DNA from: an uncultured Granulosicoccaceae bacterium
Lineage (GTDB): Bacteria > Pseudomonadota > Gammaproteobacteria > Granulosicoccales > Granulosicoccaceae
Assembly: GCA_938007995.1 (NCBI GenBank)
Contig: CALLLW010000032.1
Location: 1 to 40,489 of the forward strand
Length of the DNA stretch: 40,489 nucleotides
Direction: 5' to 3'
Position 1 is the stretch's first letter, and each line of letters opens with the position of its first letter. Under the pieces are notes generated by a model. It was not told where the DNA came from. It saw only the letters and a program-made list of their open reading frames with translations, and ran no database searches. Shown here in pieces: positions 24,795-33,260 of the stretch. Made by a program: the position numbers and the translations under genes.

Positions 24795-26018
24795 ATGGCC
24801 AATCGAACCCTGCCACCCTCGTCTGAAGATCCGCAGCATCCGCCAGACAGCAAGTGGATCGAACTACTCCTGCAAGTTGGTGATACCACAGAGAATGCCA
24901 TAGATCGGCTTAAAAAAAACTTCAGCCGCCGCTTTAAACCCGACGAACCGTTGCAGATAGTTCCGTACCGCGGCTTTGCTAACCGGGATAATGTGTACCT
25001 TATGGGTCGGGTACTGGAATACAGCAAGCCACAGGATACCGATACAGAATCTCTCTGGAATACCTTGTCAGCCAGCTATCAACGATTTGAAACAGATGAG
25101 GTGCCTGGCATTAACGTCAAGGCAACACTAGCTGGTCAGTCCTACCACACTACCACTGACTCAGAGGGGTATTACACGTTTAACTTGGTTGCCGGGTTAA
25201 TCGAAAACAGGGAGCCAACGTCAGCCGCAGGTACCGAATACAGCGTTGAAATTTCACTTCCCACAGCAAGTCACCGTTGTTCCAATGTGAATGCTACGGT
25301 TGTGCGCCCGAATTCAGACGCACACTTTGGAGTGATCAGCGATATCGATGATACGGTGTTACTCACCAAAGCTACCTCGTTGTTACAGATGATGCGACTC
25401 ACGCTGATGAGTTCCAGCAAAACGCGAGTAGCGTTTGAAGGAGTCAGTGCATTTTATCGTGCACTGCATAATGACAAGAATCCATTTTTTTATGTTTCCA
25501 GTAGCCCCTGGAATCTGTACGAGTTTCTCGATGACTTTATGCAGTTAAAAGGTATTGTTGCAGGCCCCATTCTTTTGCGAGACTTCGGTATTGATCGGAC
25601 AAAATTCATCGCCGGAGAACACAAGGCGCACAAGCTTGCGCAAATAACGAAGGTGCTCGAATGCTACCCTGACCTGCCGTTTATCCTGATTGGTGACAGT
25701 GGTCAGAAAGATCCTGAAATCTACGCTCAATGTGTGAAAGATTACCCGGGTAGAATCCTGGCTATCTATATCAGAAACGCCAGTGATAAAGATGAACAGC
25801 AAGCATTAACGCAAAGACTTGCAGCTCTGCGCGCAGACAATGTGCCTATGTTACTGGTCGCCAACACACTGGAAGCTGCAGAGCACGCGGCAGAAGCAGG
25901 CTACATCACAACAGACAGTATTGCATCAATCAGGATTGACAAAAACCACGACAAGCTGACAAATAAAATTGAATCCAATGCTGATCAGCAAAGCATCCAC
26001 GGACTGCTACGCGATTGA
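24795..26018 (+). CDS. App1-family phosphatase (phosphatidate phosphatase-like)
   Basis: A 407-residue protein with the DUF2183/App1 catalytic domain. The HAD-type signature is GVISDIDDTVLLTK (about residues 177-190), where the first Asp is the nucleophile. VSSSPWNLYEFL, FIAGEHKAHKLAQI and LIGDSGQKDPEIY are the further conserved segments. Yeast App1 dephosphorylates phosphatidic acid; bacterial relatives are uncharacterised but probably act on phosphatidate or similar phosphoesters. A short N-terminal region with a transthyretin-like VKATLAGQSYHTTTDSEGYY segment precedes it. AGGA lies about seven bases before the ATG. The stop overlaps the next gene's TTG by four bases, so the phosphatase and the hydrolase are translated together and probably act in one lipid-handling step. 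Confidence 0.88.
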   Translation: MANRTLPPSSEDPQHPPDSKWIELLLQVGDTTENAIDRLKKNFSRRFKPDEPLQIVPYRGFANRDNVYLMGRVLEYSKPQDTDTESLWNTLSASYQRFETDEVPGINVKATLAGQSYHTTTDSEGYYTFNLVAGLIENREPTSAAGTEYSVEISLPTASHRCSNVNATVVRPNSDAHFGVISDIDDTVLLTKATSLLQMMRLTLMSSSKTRVAFEGVSAFYRALHNDKNPFFYVSSSPWNLYEFLDDFMQLKGIVAGPILLRDFGIDRTKFIAGEHKAHKLAQITKVLECYPDLPFILIGDSGQKDPEIYAQCVKDYPGRILAIYIRNASDKDEQQALTQRLAALRADNVPMLLVANTLEAAEHAAEAGYITTDSIASIRIDKNHDKLTNKIESNADQQSIHGLLRD

Positions 26019-27001
26019 ACACACCACTTAGAGAACTCCCTGCAGACATCAAAGATGTGCGTCAATCTTTCGGGCATCGGTGCTTTACCCTCGCGCAGAG
26101 CGCTGGCCTGGGCGACGTTTCCAGGTATTTCTGGGGAGTGACTGCTGAATCAACCCACACACCACCTTCGGTTCAGGAACAGCCATCACAGCACGCGGGG
26201 GCAAAAGCTAACGCTCTGCCAACGATTATCGTACCTGGTTTATCCGGCGATACTGCATCGGCCATTGTCGGACCGTTTATGTGCGCTCGCAAAGAGATGG
26301 CAGTAAAGGGATACGAAACACAAGTGGTATGGTTAAACGGCAGAACCGGCTGCGACGATAATGCACAAACATTGCGAGACCGGGTTATCTCGATAGCTGA
26401 TCACTATCAAAGCAAAGTAAATGTGGTTGGTTACTCCAAAGGTTGTGCAGATTCAATGCACATGTTGGTGAATCATCCACAAACGCATGAATGCGTTAGC
26501 GCACTGGTGAGTCTGGGTGGAATTGTCATGGGCTCTCCACTTGCCGATACCACCCCTGACTGGATGAGACGCGTCGTTCAATACACGCCACTCCCCACCA
26601 GCAAGTTTGGCGACGGCACCGCGATAAGAGACTTAACTTGCGAATTCAGGCAGAACTGGCTTAAGCAGAACGATTTGCCACACGCCATTCGCTACGCAAG
26701 TATCGCAGCGGTACCCGCCCCGGAGCGCGTTTCAAAAATACTGCGAAAAACCTATAAAAAACTGGCAGTACATAGTGCTCATAACGACAGCCAGGTGATA
26801 GACCGTGCGACGCTGCTCCCTAACAGCGAATTGCTTGCCACTGTAAACGCCGACCACTGGGCAATCGCACTACCCTTCTCCAGACGCTGGACATCATTGC
26901 TGACGCACACGCTGGTTGATCAGAACGATTTCCCGCGTTCTTTGTTGCTGCAAGGCATCATTGAACATCTTGCAGACACAAATTCGCCTGTTCGCGAGTA
27001 A
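26015..27001 (+). CDS. Alpha/beta hydrolase (lipase-like), coupled to App1
   Basis: A 328-residue hydrolase with the nucleophile elbow VNVVGYSKGCAD (Ser in GYSKG), an oxyanion region IIVPGLSGDT and a late His in NADHWAIALPF. It lacks a signal peptide, so it should be cytosolic or membrane-associated. The TTG start overlaps the App1 stop by four bases, which is strong evidence of coupled translation. Together with App1 this suggests sequential hydrolysis of a phospholipid or lipid ester, but the substrate is inferred only from the neighbour. Family members are generally annotated as alpha/beta hydrolases without a defined substrate. Confidence 0.85.
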   Translation: MNTPLRELPADIKDVRQSFGHRCFTLAQSAGLGDVSRYFWGVTAESTHTPPSVQEQPSQHAGAKANALPTIIVPGLSGDTASAIVGPFMCARKEMAVKGYETQVVWLNGRTGCDDNAQTLRDRVISIADHYQSKVNVVGYSKGCADSMHMLVNHPQTHECVSALVSLGGIVMGSPLADTTPDWMRRVVQYTPLPTSKFGDGTAIRDLTCEFRQNWLKQNDLPHAIRYASIAAVPAPERVSKILRKTYKKLAVHSAHNDSQVIDRATLLPNSELLATVNADHWAIALPFSRRWTSLLTHTLVDQNDFPRSLLLQGIIEHLADTNSPVRE

Positions 27002-27100
27002 CGCATCGATTCCGGGATACAAGCGTGTGTCAATAAGAGGACCGCTGGCCGCGCAGGCTACCCAAATCTTTGTCGACTACCGGCGTACTGCGTATCGACA

Positions 27101-27136
27101 AATAGCGATTGTAATATTTACAATAAAATCGCTATT
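27101..27136. repeat. 10-bp stem enclosing a TGTA-N5-TACA palindrome
   Basis: AATAGCGATT and AATCGCTATT pair perfectly across a 16-base loop. The exact motif TGTAATATTTACA (27110-27122) begins in the left arm and fills most of the loop. It lies between two convergent gene ends, not before a start codon, so it may be a bidirectional terminator-like hairpin or a protein site outside the pattern. Confidence 0.55.
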
Positions 27137-27192
27137 CTGCTTGCGGTGCAGATCAATCTGATTCTCTCCCCATTTACGTGCCTTATTCGGCC

Positions 27193-27699
27193 TTACGTGA
27201 TAGGAATGCTGTCATCCTTTTCTGCAAAGGCGATCACTTCGTACTCTGCCTTTTCCAACAACTCTTTTACCGGCGCTACCAATTCATCTGGCGTTTCTAT
27301 AATCACGAGAATATCACCTCGATCAATCAGGTGTTGCCACTCTTCCAGCTGACTATTTGGCACGGAGCTGCCAATCATTGCACCGATCCAGACCCCGAAA
27401 CTTGCTCCACCCACAGCGCCAGTGGCGATACCCGATGCCGCAATTATCCCCGCACCGGGTATCGTAGCCGCGAGCAAACCCGCTATCATGCCAGTCGCCG
27501 TCCCGGCAACAGCGCCCCGCGCCGCGCCCCCAACAATGTCGTTTTCCTCGGTGATATCCGCCTCGGGCAAGTCACCAAGTTCAATTTTGTCGTTAGCAAT
27601 TACATGGAGACTTTCATCACTGATGCCCAGTTTCCTAACCTCTTCCAGCGCTTCCGTTGCTGCTTCCACACTGGAAACTGCAAAACATAATTTTTTCAT
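27193..27699 (-). CDS. DUF1269-type membrane protein with glycine zipper
   Basis: A 168-residue protein from ATG 27699, with GAG eight bases upstream; the open frame reaches 36 codons further without similarity. The N-terminus KKLCFAVSSVEAATEALEEV and the central GISDESLHVIANDKIELGDLPEAD match DUF1269. A long Gly/Ala-rich hydrophobic stretch follows (GGAARGAVAGTATGMIAGLL and GIATGAVGGASFGVWIGAMI), typical of glycine-zipper helices that pack in membranes. The C-terminal domain VKELLEKAEYEVIAFAEKD resembles a regulatory ferredoxin-like fold. Function is unknown, but relatives occur among stress genes. It is divergent from the general stress protein gene at 27964. Confidence 0.85.
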   Translation of the reverse strand: MKKLCFAVSSVEAATEALEEVRKLGISDESLHVIANDKIELGDLPEADITEENDIVGGAARGAVAGTATGMIAGLLAATIPGAGIIAASGIATGAVGGASFGVWIGAMIGSSVPNSQLEEWQHLIDRGDILVIIETPDELVAPVKELLEKAEYEVIAFAEKDDSIPIT

Positions 27700-27883
27700 A
27701 GTTATTACTCGTGTCGGGGTACTGCTCGCGTTGTGGGAAGTCACAGATGTGGACATTAAAGTGGTGTACCGGATCGGTGTGCCGCTCTCAGGTCTGTTAA
27801 CACTCATATGCGCTTAGCAAGATAGGACCATTAGCGTAGGTTTTTAACAGTGTAGCTATAAGCGGTTTTTATGTACCTCAATT

Positions 27884-27896
27884 TGTAAACATTTCA
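27884..27896. promoter_or_regulatory. Variant of TGTA-N5-TACA motif before Gsp26-type gene
   Basis: TGTAAACATTTCA (one mismatch in the right arm) ends 67 bases before the ATG at 27964 and lies 185 bases from the divergent DUF1269 start. The spacing matches other sites. Confidence 0.4.
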
Positions 27897-27963
27897 ATGC
27901 GGTGATGCGGTAACACCTTGGAGGGTTACTCTTAGGGGCATACGGTTTCAAGGTTAAATACAT

Positions 27964-28431
27964 ATGTCGACAGAAGACAACTTTTGGCAGTCACTTAAAG
28001 AGGTGCGCACTGGATTAATTCAGGTGTCAGATAGCTACGTGCCCATGACTCACTTTTGCGACAGTAGCAATCATAGTGTCTACTTTGTGACTGCCAGTGG
28101 CACTGCAACCGCGGACGCAGCTACACAAGGGAGCTCTGCACGATATCTGATATGTTCGGACAAACAGGGACTTTACGCTGACATCTCAGGACAACTTTCT
28201 GTTGAGCCTTCTCGAGACAAACTTGAGGAGGTGTGGAATATCTTTGCAGCCGCGTGGTTTGACGGAGACATCGATGATCCAGAGATCTGTCTCGCGCGGT
28301 TTAAGTTGACTCAGGCAAGCGTTTGGTTTGCAACAGGCAACCCGTTCTCATTCTTTTACCAGATTGCAAAAGGCAATTTGACCGAGAAGCAGCCCGATCT
28401 GGGTAGCCATGAACTACTAACGTTCCAATAA
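27964..28431 (+). CDS. General stress protein 26-type flavin-fold protein
   Basis: A 155-residue protein of the pyridoxamine-phosphate-oxidase-like split-barrel fold (Pyrid_ox_like, general stress protein 26 type). Segments such as VPMTHFCDSSNHSVYFVTA, ARYLICSDKQGLYADISGQL and SRDKLEEVWNIFAAAWFDGD fit the family. Relatives bind FMN or FAD and are induced by general stress, but the enzyme activity is not known. It has no signal peptide. AAGG about ten bases before the ATG is the only ribosome-site candidate. It is the first of a run of plus-strand stress genes. Confidence 0.85.
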   Translation: MSTEDNFWQSLKEVRTGLIQVSDSYVPMTHFCDSSNHSVYFVTASGTATADAATQGSSARYLICSDKQGLYADISGQLSVEPSRDKLEEVWNIFAAAWFDGDIDDPEICLARFKLTQASVWFATGNPFSFFYQIAKGNLTEKQPDLGSHELLTFQ

Positions 28432-28478
28432 ACCCGGGACATGAAGCCGCACATTTCAGCTCACATACGGAGAAGCCT

Positions 28479-28796
28479 ATGAAAAATACCAATCGATTGT
28501 TGCGTAGTTGGGTAAGCCTGATCTGTATCGCAGTCTTGCTTGCCAGCTGTGCAAGCACGCCTAAATCGCAAAGCACGGGTGAGTTACTCGATAGTGCCGC
28601 GATCACTGCCAAAGTAAAAGCAGAGCTGGCATTGTCTGATTCGACCAGTGCGCTGCAAATAGATGTGGAAACCTTCAAAAACGAAGTAATTCTTAGTGGC
28701 TTTGTAGAATCAGAAAACGAGAGATTGGCGGCCGGGCAAATTGCGTCTGCAGTGAGTGGGGTGAAGTCTGTGAAAAATTCACTCGTGGTGAAATAA
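28479..28796 (+). CDS. BON-domain lipoprotein (OsmY-like)
   Basis: A 105-residue lipoprotein with a signal ending in the lipobox LLASC (Cys23), a short Ser/Thr linker and one BON domain (AAITAKVKAELALSDSTSAL, then VILSGFVESENERLAAGQIA and VKSVKNSLVV). BON domains bind phospholipid surfaces and help maintain the envelope under osmotic stress. Residue 2 after Cys is Ala, so outer-membrane retention is expected. GGAG seven bases before the ATG is a good ribosome site. It is followed by the DUF883 gene after about 110 bases. Confidence 0.9.
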   Translation: MKNTNRLLRSWVSLICIAVLLASCASTPKSQSTGELLDSAAITAKVKAELALSDSTSALQIDVETFKNEVILSGFVESENERLAAGQIASAVSGVKSVKNSLVVK

Positions 28797-28903
28797 GCGC
28801 GCACGGCTCTCAGGTCTGTAGGTGTCACATTACGGGCTTCAATAACCTTTTCAAAATAACCATTATCAAAACAACCAGATAACCAAACAAGTGGAGCAAC
28901 ATC

Positions 28904-29170
28904 ATGAGTAGCAAAAGTGCCAGCAGGGACAACGTACAAGCAACGCTTGAAACCGCAGAAGAAAAATTGCAGCAAGCTGCGGAGCAGGTTTCTGAGAAAA
29001 CTGAAGAGCTAAAGCACAAGACCAGAGAGTTGACAGACGATACCAGCGTTGCTGTTAGCAACACTGTGGCGGAGGTGGAGTCTTATGTCAGAGAAAAACC
29101 GTTACAGGCTATAGGTATCGCATTTGCTGCAGGCTTTGTCGCAACTGTCCTGCTGCGACGCTCGCGTTAA
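28904..29170 (+). CDS. DUF883 family protein (YqjD/ElaB-like)
   Basis: An 88-residue protein with a long charged coiled-coil region (about residues 8-62, with LETAEEKLQQAAEQVSEKTE) and a single C-terminal membrane helix beginning KPLQAIGIAFAAGFVATVLL, ended by RRSR. This is the typical DUF883 layout; E. coli YqjD and ElaB bind ribosomes and anchor them to the inner membrane in stationary phase. GGAG lies eight bases upstream. The following YqjE-like and YqjK-like genes match the order of the E. coli yqjD-yqjE-yqjK set. Confidence 0.92.
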   Translation: MSSKSASRDNVQATLETAEEKLQQAAEQVSEKTEELKHKTRELTDDTSVAVSNTVAEVESYVREKPLQAIGIAFAAGFVATVLLRRSR

Positions 29171-29309
29171 ATAACCGGTACAACCGAACAAGTGTTTGCT
29201 TAAAGAGCAACCCTTGTAGAGCAATCTGTATTAGAGAGACGATCAATGGCAGGAAACTCAACTGATTAAGCAATGGCTGCAGGGCTATCGTGACATCTCC
29301 GTCAGCACT

Positions 29310-29633
29310 GTGCAGCTACTGATGGCGGACGCCCGGCTGGCCGGGACCTCACTAGCGCAACTGCTTTTTCTGACGCTGATTGCAGCCTTTGCGAGCATCG
29401 CGGTGTGGGTCGGGATAATTTCGCTTATTGCCACCGCTTTGCTGAAGGCGGGCGTAAGCTGGCTGGTAGTCGGATTAGTATTTGTGTTGTTACATGGCAT
29501 CGTCCTTGTCGCTGCAGCGCTGGGTATCAAATCATGCAGCGAAGGACTGAATTTCACCGCCAGTCGCAAACTGCTCTCAAGTACTGCTGACGGTCGGAAC
29601 CAAGACGAGATAAGACGACGTGATCCTGAATAA
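29310..29633 (+). CDS. Phage-holin-family / YqjE-like membrane protein, possible 5' frameshift
   Basis: A 107-residue protein from GTG 29310, with two membrane helices (about 18-43 and 50-73). It corresponds to YqjE of the yqjDEK set. The homologous region seems to begin earlier: in the same frame, codons from about 29262 read LIKQWLQGYRDISVSTVQLL, but no standard start is there. In another frame ATG 29246 gives MAGNSTD then a stop at 29267-29269, with AGAGA upstream. A one-base shift would join MAGNSTD to that segment. So either translation starts at the internal GTG, giving a short form, or the gene is frameshifted at its 5' end. Its 3' end overlaps the next gene by 14 bases. Confidence 0.7.
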   Translation: MQLLMADARLAGTSLAQLLFLTLIAAFASIAVWVGIISLIATALLKAGVSWLVVGLVFVLLHGIVLVAAALGIKSCSEGLNFTASRKLLSSTADGRNQDEIRRRDPE

Positions 29634-30045
29634 AAAGATCAACCAGCAGCGAGCGGACGTAGAGCTGCGCTTTCGGCAAGCGCAAGTGGCGTTACGACAG
29701 AAAAATGCGCCGCAGCCGCTGCAGCAGGCAAGTTTCTCCAGCCCGAAGGGCGGCAGACGTCATCCGTTGAAGCTCCTGGCTTGGTCGTTTGTTGCGGGCT
29801 CAGTTACAGCGTGTGTCAGCACCAGAAAGAAAAAAGAGACAACGGCACACGCGATAGAGAAAGTTACTGGAGCGCTAAAAACAGGCGTCGCCGCAATAGC
29901 ACTGGCAAGGACCATGGGAGATCTTACCGGTAACACTACACCTGTTGGTACAACACCCACCGCCGAAAAATTAAATGGCTCGAACCGACAACAGGGACTC
30001 AACGAAAGCCCGGCCCCTGTACTTCACAGATCGTGGTATCAATGA
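29620..30045 (+). CDS. YqjK-like small membrane protein
   Basis: A 141-residue basic protein, starting at GTG 29620 within the end of the YqjE-like gene. The N-terminal part is helical and charged (QQRADVELRFRQAQVALRQK), with one short hydrophobic segment (LLAWSFVAGSVTACV, about residues 51-65), then a second weaker one (TGVAAIALARTMGD). Position and layout agree with YqjK in the yqjDEK operon, though the sequence is only loosely similar. The tail is low-complexity. Function is unknown. Confidence 0.6.
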   Translation: MILNKKINQQRADVELRFRQAQVALRQKNAPQPLQQASFSSPKGGRRHPLKLLAWSFVAGSVTACVSTRKKKETTAHAIEKVTGALKTGVAAIALARTMGDLTGNTTPVGTTPTAEKLNGSNRQQGLNESPAPVLHRSWYQ

Positions 30046-30150
30046 GGGTGTGGTTTCCAGCTGGAATTTCTCAACGACTCACTCGCAGCGGTACAACGTT
30101 GCCTGCAGCGCATTTTAGATAAACAACCCGGTGAATAGAGTTACGCAGAA

Positions 30151-31512
30151 TCAAGCCGCTTGACACATTAATCGCTCCACCTTGTCAAATCGTTCTCTGA
30201 TCGCTTGTTCATCCGCTGGCTGCAACGCGTCGAAGTCGGCTGCAGCGTACAACATTTTCGCCTGGTCGAATAAAGCAGACTTTTTACTCTCATCGTCCAT
30301 CAGGCGAATCGTTTTTCCCAGTATTTCTAGTAAACGAATCTGAATATCAATATGGCCACCGGCCGCTTGCCGAATCTGATTGAACGCCGCTTGCACCAGT
30401 CCTTCAAAAGTTGAAACATTGAGCACAAGTCTCAGCTCACCCTGCGCATCGTATACATGCTTTTGTGGTAAAGCACCCTCTGCGAGCAGGACCACACAAC
30501 TCCCTAAACGATCAATGCAGGTCATGGCGGTAATTGGATCGTTGATGCCTGGTGACAAAGCACGCAGTGCGATCTCGACGAGCTGTTTGATCGAAAACTC
30601 TGAATCCTGCATGGGCGTGCGCGTTCGTCCGAGGACTACCAGATCCTGCAGCAACTGACCGTCGAGTCCATCTGCAGGCATCTCGCCTCTCACATAAAAG
30701 AGATCGGTTTTTCCAACCAGGTAATCTCCAGCGCGATGCAGTGCAGCAATTTGCAGATCTTGTTTTTCAGCGATTTTCAGCAACTCTGAATAGTCTACTG
30801 ACTGTATGTAGCCTGATTCAGCGGACTGAACTGTCAGGGATATTGGTTTTTGCTCAAGCTGTCGCACAGCCTGTGCCTGTGATTCTGCTTCTGAATAACT
30901 CGACCGATTAGCACCGAGTATTGATTCCGGATACATATTGGTTGCTCGTTGCTGCAACTCATCACACACATCAGCGATTATCGAGTCTGCCTGTATGGCG
31001 ATACAGATTCGGTGGATGAAAATCACCAGCAAAAACAAATCAACGAATGTAAGTGATAGTAAAGTGAGTGCTGTGATCGCGGGCGGGTGACTTTCGCTGG
31101 TGTCGCTAGTAATTAACTGCATCAACAAAATGCAATACATAAAGGTAGCGACAAAGAATCCCAGTACGGTCTGAATGAACCTGTCATTCATAAAAGTTCC
31201 GATCAGCCGCGGACCAAACTGCTGTGAAGCCAGCGTCAGAGATGCGATTGTGATTGAGAAAGAAACACCGGCAACACCCAGAAAACCGCTGGCTGTTGTA
31301 CTCAGTGTATTTCTCATTGTTTGCCACTCAAAAGGCGATATCAGCTGTAAGTCTGAAAAACGTGAGGCTGGAATCCAGTGTGTATCAAACCGGAAATTTA
31401 ACAGCGCTACGACTACCGAGAGTGACATCAGCACCATCGGAATGGCCCAGAACGATCCGCGTAACGACTCAAGAAGCGCATTAAGGTGTTCACTGGGTAT
31501 TCTCGGCACCAT
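30151..31512 (-). CDS. DUF2254 membrane protein
   Basis: A 453-residue protein from ATG 31512; the frame is open 63 codons further, but that part is unlike a protein N-terminus. Four membrane helices are visible: SFWAIPMVLMSLSVVVALL, then a FLGVAGVSFSITIASLTLAS segment, TVLGFFVATFMYCILLMQL and ALTLLSLTFVDLFLLVIFI. The soluble C-terminal part contains the DUF2254 hallmark ALRALSPGINDPITAMTCID and a long helical end. Family function is unknown. GGAGG sits only two bases from the ATG, so the exact start is uncertain. It is convergent with the YqjK-like gene. Confidence 0.88.
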   Translation of the reverse strand: MVPRIPSEHLNALLESLRGSFWAIPMVLMSLSVVVALLNFRFDTHWIPASRFSDLQLISPFEWQTMRNTLSTTASGFLGVAGVSFSITIASLTLASQQFGPRLIGTFMNDRFIQTVLGFFVATFMYCILLMQLITSDTSESHPPAITALTLLSLTFVDLFLLVIFIHRICIAIQADSIIADVCDELQQRATNMYPESILGANRSSYSEAESQAQAVRQLEQKPISLTVQSAESGYIQSVDYSELLKIAEKQDLQIAALHRAGDYLVGKTDLFYVRGEMPADGLDGQLLQDLVVLGRTRTPMQDSEFSIKQLVEIALRALSPGINDPITAMTCIDRLGSCVVLLAEGALPQKHVYDAQGELRLVLNVSTFEGLVQAAFNQIRQAAGGHIDIQIRLLEILGKTIRLMDDESKKSALFDQAKMLYAAADFDALQPADEQAIRERFDKVERLMCQAA

Positions 31513-31826
31513 GACCTCCGGCAAATATTTCTTTGTATTCACCGCGCTGGAGTTACAAGCGTCAGGTGTGCTCAACGGCAGGGAAACCCGGCACCGCCAA
31601 CGCAGTACCAGCAATGATGAGTGTAGAGCGTTCTGATGGCAGATTCTCTGTCTTTTTCCAGATAACAAGTCATACGGATTGTAATAATTTCGAGAGTGCA
31701 AACGAGATCCCCATCAGCAGAGTAACATCGTCACTGATGTGGTGTATGCGGTCACCTTGTGGGTTCAAACCGATACAAACTTCAATTTAGTCCAGAACTT
31801 TTCATGACATCCAGAACATTTCAGTA

Positions 31827-32795
31827 ATGCCCCGATCAGATCAAATATCGACTAACTCGCGTCACCGTGCCCGATCACCTGGAGAATTAAACCACTTAGA
31901 GTGGTGGTCTATATGCATACGGGTTGCAAAAAAAGCAGAGCAATACGATATTTCCATGCTCGCGGCTGCGGTGGCTTTTTACTCAATGTTAGCTATATTT
32001 CCCGCCCTTGCGGTAATCGTGACACTCTACGCACTGTTTTCAGACCCTGTGGACGTGGCTGATCACCTTGCGGCGCTGGAAAAAATACTACCTGCGGAAG
32101 TATCCAGTACGATCAACGATCAGCTGCAGTCGATTATCGGGTCAGAGCAAAACGCTCTGGGGTTAGGGTTTGTTTTCAGTCTGGTATTTACCTTGTGGAG
32201 CGCGCGTCGCGGCGTGCTGGCGCTCATAAAAGCGATCACTATCGTCTACCGGGAGTCAGAACAGCGCAATAGCTTGTACCTGACTCTTTACTCTCTCGGT
32301 CTTACACTGGGTGGGATCATATTGGTGCTCTGTGCGATGTTTGTAATGCTTGCGCTAACTCCCCTGCTTCGATTCATACCGATCCCGGACTGGCAGTCCA
32401 CCATCACCGCGCTGCTCTCCTGGGGTGCTCTGATCGCTATGTTGGTCACTGCATTGAGTTACCTTTACCGTCTTTCGCCACCGAGACGCTACGCCAAGTG
32501 GAGATGGCTTTCACCTGGAGCTTTACTAGCCACCGTTTTGTGGTTTAGCAGCTCTTTCCTTTTTTCTCTGTATGCTGGTTCGATTGGTAAATACAATGAG
32601 ACGTACGGTGCGTTAGGGGCTGCTGTTGTGCTGCTGTTATGGTTCTTTCTCACAAGCCTGTCCATCATCCTCGGCGCATTATTGAACGCTGAAATGGAGA
32701 TCCAAACCAGTGTTGACACTACCGTAGGGACTGATCGACCTATGGGTCAGCGTGGTGCTGTAGTAGCTGATACACCCCCTGCAGAGAGTGAGTAA
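31827..32795 (+). CDS. YihY/BrkB family inner-membrane protein
   Basis: A 322-residue polytopic membrane protein of the YihY (UPF0761, former RNase BN) family with about six helices. Signature segments are AAAVAFYSMLAIFPALAVIV, WSARRGVLALIKAITIVYRE, LSYLYRLSPPRRYAKWRWLS and NETYGALGAAVVLLLWFFLT. The name RNase BN is historical and RNase activity is not supported; roles proposed for the family include lipid transport. The start is ATG 31827, 55 bases or so after an imperfect direct repeat (CCAGAACTTTTCA and CCAGAACATTTCA). The C-terminal tail is acidic and variable. Confidence 0.9.
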   Translation: MPRSDQISTNSRHRARSPGELNHLEWWSICIRVAKKAEQYDISMLAAAVAFYSMLAIFPALAVIVTLYALFSDPVDVADHLAALEKILPAEVSSTINDQLQSIIGSEQNALGLGFVFSLVFTLWSARRGVLALIKAITIVYRESEQRNSLYLTLYSLGLTLGGIILVLCAMFVMLALTPLLRFIPIPDWQSTITALLSWGALIAMLVTALSYLYRLSPPRRYAKWRWLSPGALLATVLWFSSSFLFSLYAGSIGKYNETYGALGAAVVLLLWFFLTSLSIILGALLNAEMEIQTSVDTTVGTDRPMGQRGAVVADTPPAESE

Positions 32796-32840
32796 ACTAA
32801 AACCAAAAAATAAATGAGTGACCAACCGAACCAATTGTGT

Positions 32841-32863
32841 GCCGGACCAGGCAATCGTCCGGC
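32841..32863. terminator. Hairpin between convergent YihY and desulforedoxin-like genes
   Basis: GCCGGAC and GTCCGGC pair perfectly with a nine-base loop between two convergent genes. No T-run follows on either strand, so it is only a candidate bidirectional terminator. Confidence 0.4.
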
Positions 32864-32878
32864 AGTAACAGGCAGTTG

Positions 32879-33046
32879 TTATTCTGTCTTCTCAGGATCA
32901 CTTATATTCAGTGTATCACCGCAGCACTTTAGCTCCGGTTCTCCATTTTCACAGTCGCAAGGGACTACCACGGCCACCTCAAAACCACACTTGTCACATT
33001 TAAAGTGTTGGCCAACAACAATGTTTTCTGTATACGATGCTTGCAT
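32879..33046 (-). CDS. Small desulforedoxin-like Cys-rich protein
   Basis: A 55-residue minus-strand gene from ATG 33046 to TAA 32879-32881. The translation has the pattern HFKCDKCGFEVAVVVPC, then ELKCCGDTLNI. The CxxCG and CCG spacing is that of desulforedoxin, whose four cysteines bind one iron in a rubredoxin-type centre. Two extra cysteines (PCDC) lie between. GGAG lies 14 bases upstream, farther than ideal. It could be a free redox or metal-binding protein or a zinc ribbon; the domain is normally also found as the first part of desulfoferrodoxin (superoxide reductase). The plus-strand frame over it has no likeness to protein families. Confidence 0.65.
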   Translation of the reverse strand: MQASYTENIVVGQHFKCDKCGFEVAVVVPCDCENGEPELKCCGDTLNISDPEKTE

Positions 33047-33260
33047 TTTTACTATTCATACTCCACTAACGATGATTGCTCAAGACCGCACTTAGGTTCG
33101 CAATTGCGGAACCTCAGCCGAAACCAGGATCGAATTACAATTCAAATACCGCGCTTCACATTGTTTTAGTATGGTGCGGAAAACAGTGTTACCGGCCGTA
33201 GTGCAAAATCGTCTTGAGAGCTTTTTTGTATGCCCGGTTGGCCGGATCACTCACATAAGA

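Noticed and set aside
28817..28829. Possible motif TGTAGGTGTCACA before the DUF883 gene
   Set aside because: Right arm is off by one and the inner bases differ; single mismatches of this kind are expected by chance many times in the window.
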